16,455 bases of DNA, from positions 1-16,455 of the forward strand of contig JAUXAK010000008.1 of the NCBI GenBank assembly GCA_030619955.1, read 5' to 3'. The translations under genes and the position numbers were made by a program. Each line of letters opens with the position of its first letter. The first letter of the stretch is position 1. This document shows, piece after piece, positions 1 through 5,762 of the stretch. The notes under the pieces were generated by a model. The model was not told the DNA's origin. It made no database searches and worked only from the letters and a program-made list of their open reading frames with translations. Source of the DNA: an archaeon (GTDB lineage Archaea > Nanobdellota > Nanobdellia > Pacearchaeales > UBA284).

Positions 1-20
1 TTATAGTTAAAAAGTTGTTT

Positions 21-29
21 TTTATAATA
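21..29 (+). promoter_or_regulatory. Candidate TATA box for the first gene
   Basis: An A/T-only stretch containing TTTATAATA lies about 36-44 bases before the ATG at 65. An archaeal start site about 25 bases downstream would give a leader of only about 15 bases. The whole region is very A+T-rich, so chance resemblance is quite possible. Confidence 0.3.
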
Positions 30-64
30 TAAAAATAATTAAATCCTTCTTATAGCAAAGTAAC

Positions 65-436
65 ATGGCATCAAGACGTGGAATATATCATACTAAAAAG
101 ATTGATGGGATATATTGTTATATGCAGCAAATTCCTCCTAACCTAACAGATTGTATAAAAACACCTGCTAAGATATTAGAAGTAAGCTACAACTCTAAAA
201 AAGAGATTCTTTGGTTACTCTGCTCATCAGAATATGGCCCTCATAAAAAAATTACTCTTCAGGGTGAATTTAAATTTAATACTACTGAAAGTATAAAAAA
301 TTTTTTATCTGAAACCAACACCACTATCAAAAATATAGGTGAATTAAAAGGTAAAGAAATTATTGCTTTTTGGAAAAACCCTATATACTTAAACCGCTTT
401 CGACCAGATCTAGAAGGAATAGCTCTATCCACTTAA
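65..436 (+). CDS. Hypothetical protein, 123 aa
   Basis: I do not recognise this protein. It is a soluble, mixed-charge 123-residue sequence with no signal peptide, no membrane segment and no clear catalytic motif. It has scattered cysteines (C18, C30, C52, C53) that do not form a zinc-binding pattern, and an aromatic-rich C-terminal third (residues about 98-110). It stands alone on the plus strand, convergent with the Dph2-like gene, with only 14 bases between the two stops. A TATA-like box lies just upstream. There is no Shine-Dalgarno sequence before the ATG, which is normal in this window. It could be a lineage-restricted small protein. The gene is supported by ORF length in a non-overlapping position; its function is unknown. 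Confidence 0.55.
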   Translation: MASRRGIYHTKKIDGIYCYMQQIPPNLTDCIKTPAKILEVSYNSKKEILWLLCSSEYGPHKKITLQGEFKFNTTESIKNFLSETNTTIKNIGELKGKEIIAFWKNPIYLNRFRPDLEGIALST

Positions 437-445
437 TCTTTTTTC
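437..445 (+). terminator. Candidate T-rich terminator
   Basis: A run of TCTTTTTTC begins immediately after the stop codon at 434-436. Archaeal transcripts commonly end in U-rich tracts without a hairpin, so this could end the transcript of the 123-aa gene between the two convergent genes. T-rich tracts are common in this window, which limits confidence. Confidence 0.3.
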
Positions 446-450
446 TAGAA

Positions 451-1131
451 TTATATGTTTATATCATCAATCCAGACAAAAGGCTGCTCAAGACTAAGGC
501 CAGGGCATGCTGTGTTAATCCAGCATTCCACTTTAGGAAAATTTTCAAGTTGATTATCATTAAAATCATTTAATAAAAAGAGATAGGATTTTTTATTTTT
601 CTTTTCTAATTTTTCTTTTAAAATCAAGGCTTGCTTTAGTCTGTTTTGACCTGGTTTTATTGAAACCAAAATCCCGAAGGTATTTGAACTTAGAAACTTG
701 ATTTTTTGTGTTTTTTTTCTTGCTATGACTTTTTTTATTTCTTTTTCATCTAAACAACTAAATTCCTCTGTTAAGGGATTAAAAATAAAAATTGGTTTTT
801 GTTTTTTTTGCTGTTTTAATGACAAGGCAATTGCAAGAGGATGAAATTTTCCTGAGCCAATATACAGAAAAGCCTGAACTTTATTTTCTATAGCTTTGGC
901 TGCATTTATATCACAACCAAGAACCTGGCCTTTTTTAAGACTGTTATTTTTTTTACTTTTTCCTATAATTACTTTCTTTTTATGCTTTTCAAGAAAGCCT
1001 TTTATCTTATTTAAAGAATCTGTATGCTGTATTGTTGCTATTAAGCCGATGTTTTTTGGCAGCTTGTTTGCTTTGATATTCTTAAGAGAAAAAGAAAAAT
1101 TATATTTAGAAGGCACAAATAGGAGTTTCAT
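451..1131 (-). CDS. Dph2-like diphthamide synthesis protein, short form
   Basis: This resembles archaeal Dph2, the iron-sulfur enzyme that transfers a 3-amino-3-carboxypropyl group from S-adenosylmethionine to a histidine of elongation factor 2. Recognisable family blocks are IGLIATIQHTDSL (28-40), GQVLGCDINAAKA (68-80), AFLYIGSGKFHPLAIAL (87-103) and WINTACPGLS (204-213). C73 and C209 sit where two of the three cluster cysteines are expected. At 226 aa it is much shorter than usual archaeal Dph2 (about 340). The N-terminal domain with the first cluster cysteine is absent: the protein starts at the strand leading into the middle domain. It follows sepF by 5 bases, so the missing part is not just upstream in another frame. 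It may be a reduced active enzyme, a subunit needing a partner, or a non-catalytic relative. Family assignment is fairly sure; activity is not. Confidence 0.75.
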   Translation of the reverse strand: MKLLFVPSKYNFSFSLKNIKANKLPKNIGLIATIQHTDSLNKIKGFLEKHKKKVIIGKSKKNNSLKKGQVLGCDINAAKAIENKVQAFLYIGSGKFHPLAIALSLKQQKKQKPIFIFNPLTEEFSCLDEKEIKKVIARKKTQKIKFLSSNTFGILVSIKPGQNRLKQALILKEKLEKKNKKSYLFLLNDFNDNQLENFPKVECWINTACPGLSLEQPFVWIDDINI

Positions 1132-1136
1132 TTATA

Positions 1137-1517
1137 TTAAAATGTAGTTGTTGCAGTTGTCTTAACTTTTTCCCCTTTATAAATTTCAACAAAAGAAGGT
1201 GTTGCAACAATCATATTCTCACCAAAACCAGCAATATTTCCTTCTAAAGCATCTACTGTCTTTTTTAGCTTTGAAATAGCCCGCTTTAGCTCAACAATAT
1301 CTTTTTGCTTTAATAGCTTGATATCAATTATAACTATTGTATAACCTCCTCTTAGGGTTTCCAGAACTTTGTTTATATCTTCGAATGTTTTTAAAATAAA
1401 AGGCTGCACAATAATCTTAACTTTTCTTGATTCTTTACCAACATCTACTTCAATGTACTCTGGTGATTCAATTGACTTTTCTTCACCACCACCAAAAATT
1501 TTTTTGAAAATTGACAT
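1137..1517 (-). CDS. sepF: SepF, archaeal cell-division protein
   Basis: SepF tethers the FtsZ ring to the membrane in archaea that divide with FtsZ. The 126-aa protein has the archaeal SepF layout. A short N-terminal amphipathic stretch (MSIFKKIFGG) would bind the membrane, and a linker ends in EYIEVDV (20-26). The compact alpha/beta core then carries FEDINKVLETLRGGYTIVII (45-64), LKRAISKLKKTVDALEGNIA (77-96) and the family-typical IVATPSFVEIY (102-112). Length is normal. It heads a two-gene unit with the Dph2-like gene, behind its own TATA box near 1566-1575. It lies downstream of, but separated from, the prefoldin/RpoP/ribosomal genes. The neighbouring genes do not explain its role; the call rests on the sequence. 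Confidence 0.88.
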   Translation of the reverse strand: MSIFKKIFGGGEEKSIESPEYIEVDVGKESRKVKIIVQPFILKTFEDINKVLETLRGGYTIVIIDIKLLKQKDIVELKRAISKLKKTVDALEGNIAGFGENMIVATPSFVEIYKGEKVKTTATTTF

Positions 1518-1565
1518 TTTTTGATTTTAATTTATTTTAATTAATATTATATTAAATCCTTGGCT

Positions 1566-1575
1566 ATTTATAAAT
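1566..1575 (-). promoter_or_regulatory. TATA box upstream of sepF
   Basis: On the minus strand the sequence ATTTATAAAT is a near-ideal archaeal TATA box. A start site about 25 bases downstream would fall near 1543, giving a leader of roughly 25 bases before the sepF ATG at 1517. This implies that sepF and the Dph2-like gene can be transcribed apart from the prefoldin gene. Confidence 0.5.
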
Positions 1576-1604
1576 TTTTTGATGTTTTTTTTATATGCTT
1601 TTTT

Positions 1605-1697
1605 AGGTGTTTTTTATGTTTTTTAGTGTTTTATATGCTTTTTAGTGTTTTTTATGTTTTTTAGTGTTTTTTATGTTCTGAAAGTGTTTTTTATATG
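1605..1697. repeat. Five-copy ~19-bp tandem repeat in the pfdB-sepF gap
   Basis: On the plus strand the unit reads approximately AGTGTTTTTTATGTTTTTT. GTGT cores begin at 1607, 1626, 1645, 1664 and 1684, a spacing of 19, 19, 19 and 20 bases. Copies differ by small changes such as TATATGC in place of TATG, and a more degenerate sixth copy may start near 1583. The array fills most of the 200-base gap between pfdB and sepF, directly upstream of the sepF TATA box. No gene is visible inside it. Confidence 0.75.
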
Positions 1698-1717
1698 AAG
1701 TTTACTTTTTTATTTTT

Positions 1718-2083
1718 TTACTTTTTTAAGCTTTTTAAAAAGCTTTCTCTTGATTTAATAAGCCTGCTTTTTAGCTCTTCTTCCTGCTTATCTATTGCTT
1801 TTAATCTTAAATTTAGTATGTCACTTTTTTTTTCTAGTTCCTTGCTAAGTGTTGTTTTATTTGACTTAAACATTAATGAACCGACTATCTTAAAAACATC
1901 ACCTTCTGTTTTTACTTTTTTAAGCTCCTCTAATGCATTGTTTGTTTCAATTAACTCAAATTGAAAAACTTGTTTTTGCAGAAGCAGGTTTTGTAAACCT
2001 TGTTCAGTTAACTGAAGTGCTGCAAGATCTTCTTCTCTTACTTCTTTTACTTTTTCTTTTTCTAATTTTTGTTTTTTCTGCAT
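1718..2083 (-). CDS. pfdB: Prefoldin subunit beta
   Basis: Prefoldin is the jellyfish-shaped hexamer (two alpha and four beta subunits) that captures unfolded proteins and passes them to the chaperonin. The 121-aa protein has the beta-subunit plan: an N-terminal coiled-coil helix (about 1-55) ending in LIETNNALEELKKV, a short beta-hairpin segment with VFKIVGSLMFKSNKTTLSKE (62-81), and a second long coiled-coil helix to the C terminus. Length matches the family. It follows rpoP by 39 bases in the order eL43, rpoP, pfdB, a conserved archaeal neighbourhood that supports the call. Other genes often found in that neighbourhood (a Brix-domain protein, the KEOPS subunit Pcc1) are absent here. Confidence 0.88.
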   Translation of the reverse strand: MQKKQKLEKEKVKEVREEDLAALQLTEQGLQNLLLQKQVFQFELIETNNALEELKKVKTEGDVFKIVGSLMFKSNKTTLSKELEKKSDILNLRLKAIDKQEEELKSRLIKSRESFLKSLKK

Positions 2084-2122
2084 TTTTATATTTATTTTTA
2101 TTTTTTTAATTTATTTCTTTAT

Positions 2123-2260
2123 TCACACAGCTTCTATTTTTTTAATAGCTGTACGGGGCTTAAAAAATACTTTTGAGCCACAGTAAGGGCATAAAAAACG
2201 AGTTTTTAATGTTTTTGATGATATTTGTCTACCACAAAAAAAACATTTATAAGTAACCAT
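2123..2260 (-). CDS. rpoP: DNA-directed RNA polymerase subunit P (Rpo12)
   Basis: This 45-aa gene encodes the small zinc-ribbon subunit of archaeal RNA polymerase, counterpart of eukaryotic Rpb12. The translation starts MVTYKCFFCGR and has two zinc knuckles, CFFC (C6, C9) and CPYC (C24, C27), followed by the typical FFKPRTAIKKIEAV ending. Length is normal for the family. The ATG is at 2260 and the stop is TGA. It sits between eL43 and pfdB on the same strand, the usual archaeal arrangement, and is probably cotranscribed with them. Confidence 0.92.
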   Translation of the reverse strand: MVTYKCFFCGRQISSKTLKTRFLCPYCGSKVFFKPRTAIKKIEAV

Positions 2261-2319
2261 TTTATTTTATTATACTATTTCCTGTTTATTTTTATGTATT
2301 TAAATTTATTTATTATTTG

Positions 2320-2532
2320 TTATTTGAGATGATAAGCATGTCCAGTAAATCTTTTTTTGCATGATTTACAAAACCATATTCCTTTTGCAGCTCTTTTTAC
2401 TGAATATTTCTTGCAAAAAGGGCACTGTTGTTTTTGTCTTTGTTTCGCTTCAATAACCCTAACTTTTTCTTTTACCACAGCACCATAGCGAGCACCAAAA
2501 CGTGCTACTTGTTTTGTTTTTTTTGTTCTCAT
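2320..2532 (-). CDS. rpl37ae: Ribosomal protein eL43 (L37Ae)
   Basis: eL43 is a zinc-binding protein of the archaeal/eukaryotic large subunit. The 70-aa product begins MRTKKTKQVARFGARYGAVV, matching the family start. It carries a C-x2-C...C-x2-C zinc finger, CPFC and CKSC, around residues 37-57, then a basic tail. The frame is open back to an ATG at 2598, but that start lies inside the tRNA-Pro gene and would add about 22 unrelated residues, so the ATG at 2532 is chosen. It lies just downstream of the tRNA gene and about 60 bases before rpoP. Confidence 0.93.
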   Translation of the reverse strand: MRTKKTKQVARFGARYGAVVKEKVRVIEAKQRQKQQCPFCKKYSVKRAAKGIWFCKSCKKRFTGHAYHLK

Positions 2533-2568
2533 TTTTATTGATTTTTTATTTTTCTTTGGTTTGGAATA

Positions 2569-2664
2569 TGGGGCTGTTGGGATTTGAACCCAAGTCACGA
2601 GCTCCCAAGGCTCGAATGCTATTGCTCTAAGCTAAGCTGCTTATCCAAGCTACACCACAGCCCC
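2569..2664 (-). tRNA. tRNA-Pro (anticodon UGG) with oversized D-arm
   Basis: The minus strand folds as a cloverleaf. The acceptor GGGGCTG pairs with CAGCCCC. The anticodon stem is CGAGC/GCTCG with loop CTTGGGA (UGG at 2607-2605). The T-stem is TTGGG/CCCAA with loop TTCAAAT, and the discriminator is A at 2569. CCA is not encoded. The D-stem GTGT pairs with GCAT but encloses 32 nt, where 8-11 are usual, so about 22 nt are extra, probably an intron. The gene sits between uL11 and eL43 on the same strand with its own TATA-like box. Confidence 0.88.
2620..2641 (-). other. Candidate ~22-nt intron in the tRNA-Pro D-loop
   Basis: Removing about 22 nt here leaves an ordinary 10-nt D-loop, AGCTTGGATA, containing the conserved GG. 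The ends are ambiguous because ATA-AGC and ATA-GC repeat at the borders. TAAGC can pair with GCTTA inside the insert and TTG with CAA outside it. Unpaired GA and GAG between them give a shape like a relaxed bulge-helix-bulge, the signal cut by archaeal tRNA endonuclease. However, cutting exactly in those bulges would leave a longer loop than normal, so the true ends are uncertain. Confidence 0.5.
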
Positions 2665-2684
2665 TTGATATGATGTAATAGCTG

Positions 2685-2694
2685 TTTAAATATT
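2685..2694 (-). promoter_or_regulatory. TATA-like box upstream of tRNA-Pro
   Basis: The minus strand reads AATATTTAAA about 26 bases before the first tRNA nucleotide at 2664. That is the spacing expected for an archaeal TATA box, so the tRNA need not depend on read-through from the uL11 operon. Confidence 0.45.
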
Positions 2695-2719
2695 TTAAGA
2701 TTATAAATGAATTAAAATT

Positions 2720-3376
2720 TTATTTCTTTTTCTCTTTGCTGGTTGCTGTAGCTGGCGTAGTTGCAGCTGTAGCTGCAGGAGCAGCAGCTGCTTTTTCTTC
2801 TGCTTTCTTTTCAAGTTCTTTTACTATTGCCTCTTGTGATTTTTTTACTTGCTCAAAATCAGCATCCAACTTGGCTAGCTTTTCCTTGGATGGCCCTTCT
2901 GTTCCTTTATTTATTAAATCATCATAGATTCCCTTATCTATCTCCTCCTGAACTACTTTAGGCTCTTTGCTCTCTACAAGTATTCCCAAAGCAATACAAG
3001 AACCAAGAACAGATTTAACAGATGGTTTAAGGCTATCTAAGAACATGCTTTGCTGTTTAATTTTAGCAACTTTAATAATCTGCTCAATTGAGGCATTAGC
3101 CACTTTAATTTTATTAGGCTGAGGCGAGCCTTTTGCTATGTTAAATTCCTTTTTTAATAATTCAGAAGCAGGAGGGGTAAGCACTTGAATTGTAAATTCC
3201 TTTGTTTTTGTATCTATGTCAAGAATTACTGGAACTTTTATCCCTTTGAAACTTGCAGTAGCTTTGTTAACTTCTGATATTACCTTTCCTAAATTGATGC
3301 CTAAAGGTCCAAGTTTCTGGCTCACAGCTGGGCCTGGTTTCATTCCTCCAGCATCAACTAATAATTTAAGTTGCAT
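2720..3376 (-). CDS. rpl11: Ribosomal protein uL11 with Ala/Thr-rich C-terminal tail
   Basis: uL11 forms the base of the stalk where translation factors dock on the large subunit. The N-terminal domain starts QLKLLVDAGGMKPGPA and contains KLGPLGINLGKV (21-32). The rRNA-binding C-terminal domain runs from about 72 to 155 and includes MFLDSLKPSVKSVLGSCIAL (111-130) and the ending EIDKGIYDDL. Archaeal uL11 is usually about 160 aa; this one is 218. The extra 60 residues are a charged helix (162-195) followed by an Ala/Pro/Thr stretch (196-212) and KEKKK. The tail recalls the flexible hinge of the archaeal stalk protein P1. The ATG lies one base after the eL33 stop, so the two are cotranscribed. 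The usual archaeal partners uL1 and uL10 are not adjacent. Confidence 0.92.
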   Translation of the reverse strand: MQLKLLVDAGGMKPGPAVSQKLGPLGINLGKVISEVNKATASFKGIKVPVILDIDTKTKEFTIQVLTPPASELLKKEFNIAKGSPQPNKIKVANASIEQIIKVAKIKQQSMFLDSLKPSVKSVLGSCIALGILVESKEPKVVQEEIDKGIYDDLINKGTEGPSKEKLAKLDADFEQVKKSQEAIVKELEKKAEEKAAAAPAATAATTPATATSKEKKK

Positions 3377-3377
3377 T

Positions 3378-3635
3378 TTATTTTATCTCAGCTTCTGTAT
3401 TTACTGCCTGCCCTGGCAAACCTTTTTCAAATACAGCCCTGACAAGGCCTTTATTGCCATGTGTTGATGTTATTATTCCTTTGATAATCTTGCCAGCAGG
3501 ACTTTTCCATTCTATTTTTTTGTTTATAAATTTTAATGCATTAGCTTTAGTTGTAATATTTTCCAGCTGAATATTAAAATGTCTTGGCTTTTGAGTATGC
3601 TTGCCTCTTCTAAAACTGATAATTATTGCTTTCAT
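3378..3635 (-). CDS. rpl35ae: Ribosomal protein eL33 (L35Ae)
   Basis: eL33 is an archaeal/eukaryotic large-subunit protein with a small beta-barrel. The 85-aa product opens MKAIIISFRRGKHTQKPRHF and has IEWKSPAGKIIKGIITSTHG (41-60), NKGLVRAVFEKGLPGQAV (61-78) and a final AEIK. The HG...G-VRA-F...LPGQA pattern is diagnostic of the family. Length is normal. The gene is one base from uL11 and about 17 bases from the nucleotidyltransferase gene, so it probably belongs to one transcript starting near 5520. Confidence 0.85.
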   Translation of the reverse strand: MKAIIISFRRGKHTQKPRHFNIQLENITTKANALKFINKKIEWKSPAGKIIKGIITSTHGNKGLVRAVFEKGLPGQAVNTEAEIK

Positions 3636-3652
3636 TTTGCTTTATTTTATTT

Positions 3653-5515
3653 TTATTTAAAAATAAGTTCAAATTTACCAAATAATTTTTTTAATGCTGA
3701 AAGAAGTTCTGGTGTAATCTTTTTTTCAATTTTTCCTTTCTTTTTAACTAGCTTTCTAAGTTCCTCTTTATTACTTTCAATAATCTCACTATCCTTTATT
3801 TTCTTAACTATGCTAAGGTTTATATCTGGTGTAATAAATGCAACATCTTTAAAAAGAAAGAGTTCGCCTTTTTTAGTTACTTCTTTACCTGCTTCTTTTG
3901 TCTTATAGATTATTTCTATTTTTCTTTTTTCTAGTTCAACAAGCTCTTTTCTTTGGGTGTATTCAAGCAATGAAGTTGTTAATTCATGATCTATATGTCT
4001 TGCTGTTGCAATGTCTCTTTTTGTTATTTTTTTCTTTTTTTTCTTTAAAGCAATAATCTCTTTTAACTGAGAAAGACTTCTTTTAGAAAGCTTTGCTTTT
4101 TTAACAAGTTCTTTTTCAAATAGATTAACTATTGCAGTCTCACTGACAGAACTAAAAATATTTTTCAGCAAGCTAAAAACATTGCCATAAATCTGTGTTA
4201 TCTCTTGTTCAGAGCTTTTCTTCTCAATTTGCTGCATCAGCTCTTTAAGCCGTTTAATATAATCTGAAGATTGTTCAACCAAAGTATCAATTTCTTTTCC
4301 ACTAATTGTCTTGATTTCTTCATGTTCATATTTTTTATACAAACTAACTATTTTATTAAGAATTTCTACATATTTAGGTTCTAGTAGCTTTTCTTTTTCT
4401 ACAAAGATTTCCCTCATTAAAGTAACTGTTTCTTTTGGTGTTGGTGGGGCAATTCCATATAACATTATAACTGCCTGGCTTGGTGTTATTATCCCCCAAT
4501 AAATATCCTCTGTTGCTATTTCATTTAACTTTCTTTTAACATTTCTAGCAACTCTTTCCCCAAGGCTCATGAACATGTCAATTGCTTCAGGACTTGGCTT
4601 TATTTTACCCATTCTTAAAAGAAGTTTCCAAGGCATAAAAGCTCCTCTGTCATACAAAGGCACACCATCACGAATAAAAGTAAAAATAACAGGATGAGCA
4701 TCTTTAACAGCTTCCCAAAATTCAGTCAAAATATAGATTTGTGGACTTAGTTTATTTTTTACACCTGCAATCTCATTTGCTTCAATTGCATAAGAATAAA
4801 CTATAGCTCTTAACTTTTCTTTGAGTTCAAGCCTTGACATTCTTTTAACATCTGTATCATCTATAACCACATAAATGTCAACATCTGATGTTTTTGTAGC
4901 CTGTTCCCTAACAACTGAGCCTGCTATGATATAACTAACAACATAACGTTCAAATTTTCTTAAAATAAGGCTTTTATGTATGGTAGCTACTCTTATTGCA
5001 CCAAGAATTCCTTTATCATGCAATGGAAATGACATTGCTATTGCATCAACTAACTTATATTTGCCGTCAAAACAAAGTTCCCATAGCTCTTTTGTGCTTT
5101 TTATATGCAGCCATACTTTTGGTTTAAGGCCCTGCACAAGTTTTATTGCTTCAAGCTTTAGCTTGGGAATTTGTTTAGCTTTTTCCTCAGGCACAAAAAT
5201 AATAAGATGAATTAGTTTTTCTTCTTTTTCTTTTTCAACTTCCTCTTCCTCTTCAATAATCTGTGAAGCAGATATGGGCAAAATCCCTATAGCATTTATA
5301 AAAGGAAATTTTTTAATTATTGTTTTTTTAAATTCTTTTAATTGTTCTTTGATTTGTTCAATTTCTTTTTTTACTTTTTCTGGAATTTGCTTTTCCATTT
5401 CTTTGAGTGATTTTGGAGCAGTTTTTGCAGTTGGAATCTGCAGGGGCATTTCAGTTTTGTATTCAGTTTTATACTTTTGCTTTTCTTTCTTTTCTTTTGT
5501 TTTTTCTTTTTTCAT
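3653..5515 (-). CDS. Large nucleotidyltransferase-fold protein, 620 aa
   Basis: The middle of the protein carries the signature of minimal nucleotidyltransferases: GSVVREQATKTSDVDIYVV (199-217), with the GS pair and metal-binding D211 and D213. A segment typical of the end of that fold, FIRDGVPLYDRG (280-291), follows. The third expected acidic residue is not evident; the candidate strand reads SPQIYIL (257-263). Residues about 305-360 form a helical region with WGIITPSQAVIMLYG, like the substrate-binding helices that follow such domains. The N terminus is Lys/Glu-rich (1-65) with a possible small alpha/beta domain (66-190) including WLHIKSTKELWEL. Long helices and a small C-terminal domain (about 530-620) follow. 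It is the first gene of the ribosomal minus-strand unit. The substrate (RNA, protein or small molecule) cannot be read from the sequence. Confidence 0.7.
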   Translation of the reverse strand: MKKEKTKEKKEKQKYKTEYKTEMPLQIPTAKTAPKSLKEMEKQIPEKVKKEIEQIKEQLKEFKKTIIKKFPFINAIGILPISASQIIEEEEEVEKEKEEKLIHLIIFVPEEKAKQIPKLKLEAIKLVQGLKPKVWLHIKSTKELWELCFDGKYKLVDAIAMSFPLHDKGILGAIRVATIHKSLILRKFERYVVSYIIAGSVVREQATKTSDVDIYVVIDDTDVKRMSRLELKEKLRAIVYSYAIEANEIAGVKNKLSPQIYILTEFWEAVKDAHPVIFTFIRDGVPLYDRGAFMPWKLLLRMGKIKPSPEAIDMFMSLGERVARNVKRKLNEIATEDIYWGIITPSQAVIMLYGIAPPTPKETVTLMREIFVEKEKLLEPKYVEILNKIVSLYKKYEHEEIKTISGKEIDTLVEQSSDYIKRLKELMQQIEKKSSEQEITQIYGNVFSLLKNIFSSVSETAIVNLFEKELVKKAKLSKRSLSQLKEIIALKKKKKKITKRDIATARHIDHELTTSLLEYTQRKELVELEKRKIEIIYKTKEAGKEVTKKGELFLFKDVAFITPDINLSIVKKIKDSEIIESNKEELRKLVKKKGKIEKKITPELLSALKKLFGKFELIFK

Positions 5516-5542
5516 TTTCTCATAACAAAAAAAGGATAAAAC

Positions 5543-5552
5543 CTTTTTAAAG
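5543..5552 (-). promoter_or_regulatory. TATA box for the minus-strand nucleotidyltransferase/ribosomal unit
   Basis: The minus strand reads CTTTAAAAAG about 28-37 bases before the ATG at 5515. A start about 25 bases downstream would make this message nearly leaderless. The same core, in the other orientation, occurs before tRNA-Val. Confidence 0.5.
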
Positions 5553-5597
5553 CTTTAGTAATAAATGATATAAGGGACGATAAAGAGGAGTAGAAAC

Positions 5598-5605
5598 TTT
5601 TTAAA
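5598..5605 (+). promoter_or_regulatory. TATA-like box upstream of tRNA-Val
   Basis: TTTTTAAA, within GAAACTTTTTAAAGAATA, lies 24-31 bases before the first tRNA nucleotide at 5629, the spacing expected of an archaeal TATA box. It may also drive the downstream 227-aa gene by read-through. Confidence 0.5.
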
Positions 5606-5628
5606 GAATAAAATCCTAAGAAAATCAG

Positions 5629-5717
5629 GGGCCTGTAGTCTAGTGGTTATGACATTACCCTTACAACTCTAAGAGAAAGAAAGGTAAAGATCGCTGGTTC
5701 GATCCCAGCCAGGCCCA
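5629..5717 (+). tRNA. tRNA-Val (anticodon UAC), intron-containing
   Basis: The acceptor GGGCCTG pairs with CAGGCCC. The D-arm is GTCT-AGTGGTTA-TGAC. The anticodon stem TTACC/GGTAA closes a loop that reads CTTACAA once a 16-nt insert is removed, with UAC at 5662-5664. The T-stem is GCTGG/CCAGC with loop TTCGATC, and the discriminator is A. CCA is not encoded. Without the insert the tRNA is exactly 73 nt before CCA, the standard length. The fourth D-stem pair is T-T, a minor oddity. Confidence 0.92.
5666..5681 (+). other. 16-nt tRNA-Val intron at position 37/38
   Basis: The extra 16 nt, ACTCTAAGAGAAAGAA, follows nucleotide 37, the most common archaeal intron site. It can form a tiny CTC/GAG hairpin. 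Because A residues flank both ends, the boundaries could shift by a base. It is near the lower end of archaeal intron sizes and would need the tRNA-splicing endonuclease and ligase. Confidence 0.75.
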
Positions 5718-5762
5718 TTTCATTAAGAATTTAAAGATGAAAAATAAAAAATGTGAATAAAA

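Noticed and set aside
370..573. 67-aa plus-strand frame across the convergent gene ends
   Set aside because: It overlaps both neighbouring genes, has no plausible start context and encodes no recognisable motif.
1132..1300. Missing N-terminal half of the Dph2-like gene hidden by a frameshift
   Set aside because: The upstream sequence is fully occupied by an intact sepF, and no frame there shows Dph2 domain 1 motifs.
1605..1697. CRISPR-like array
   Set aside because: The repeats are contiguous, only 19 bp long and without unique spacers, and no cas genes are nearby.
1695..1964. Plus-strand ORF rich in Phe/Ser/Leu opposite pfdB
   Set aside because: It is antisense to a well-supported prefoldin gene; its hydrophobic look comes from reading Lys/Glu codons backwards. 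The same holds for 10092-10340, 10163-10432, 11443-11637 and 12088-12468.
2533..2598. Longer eL43 form starting at 2598
   Set aside because: The added codons are read from the tRNA-Pro gene (the T-loop region translated), and the family start matches the ATG at 2532.
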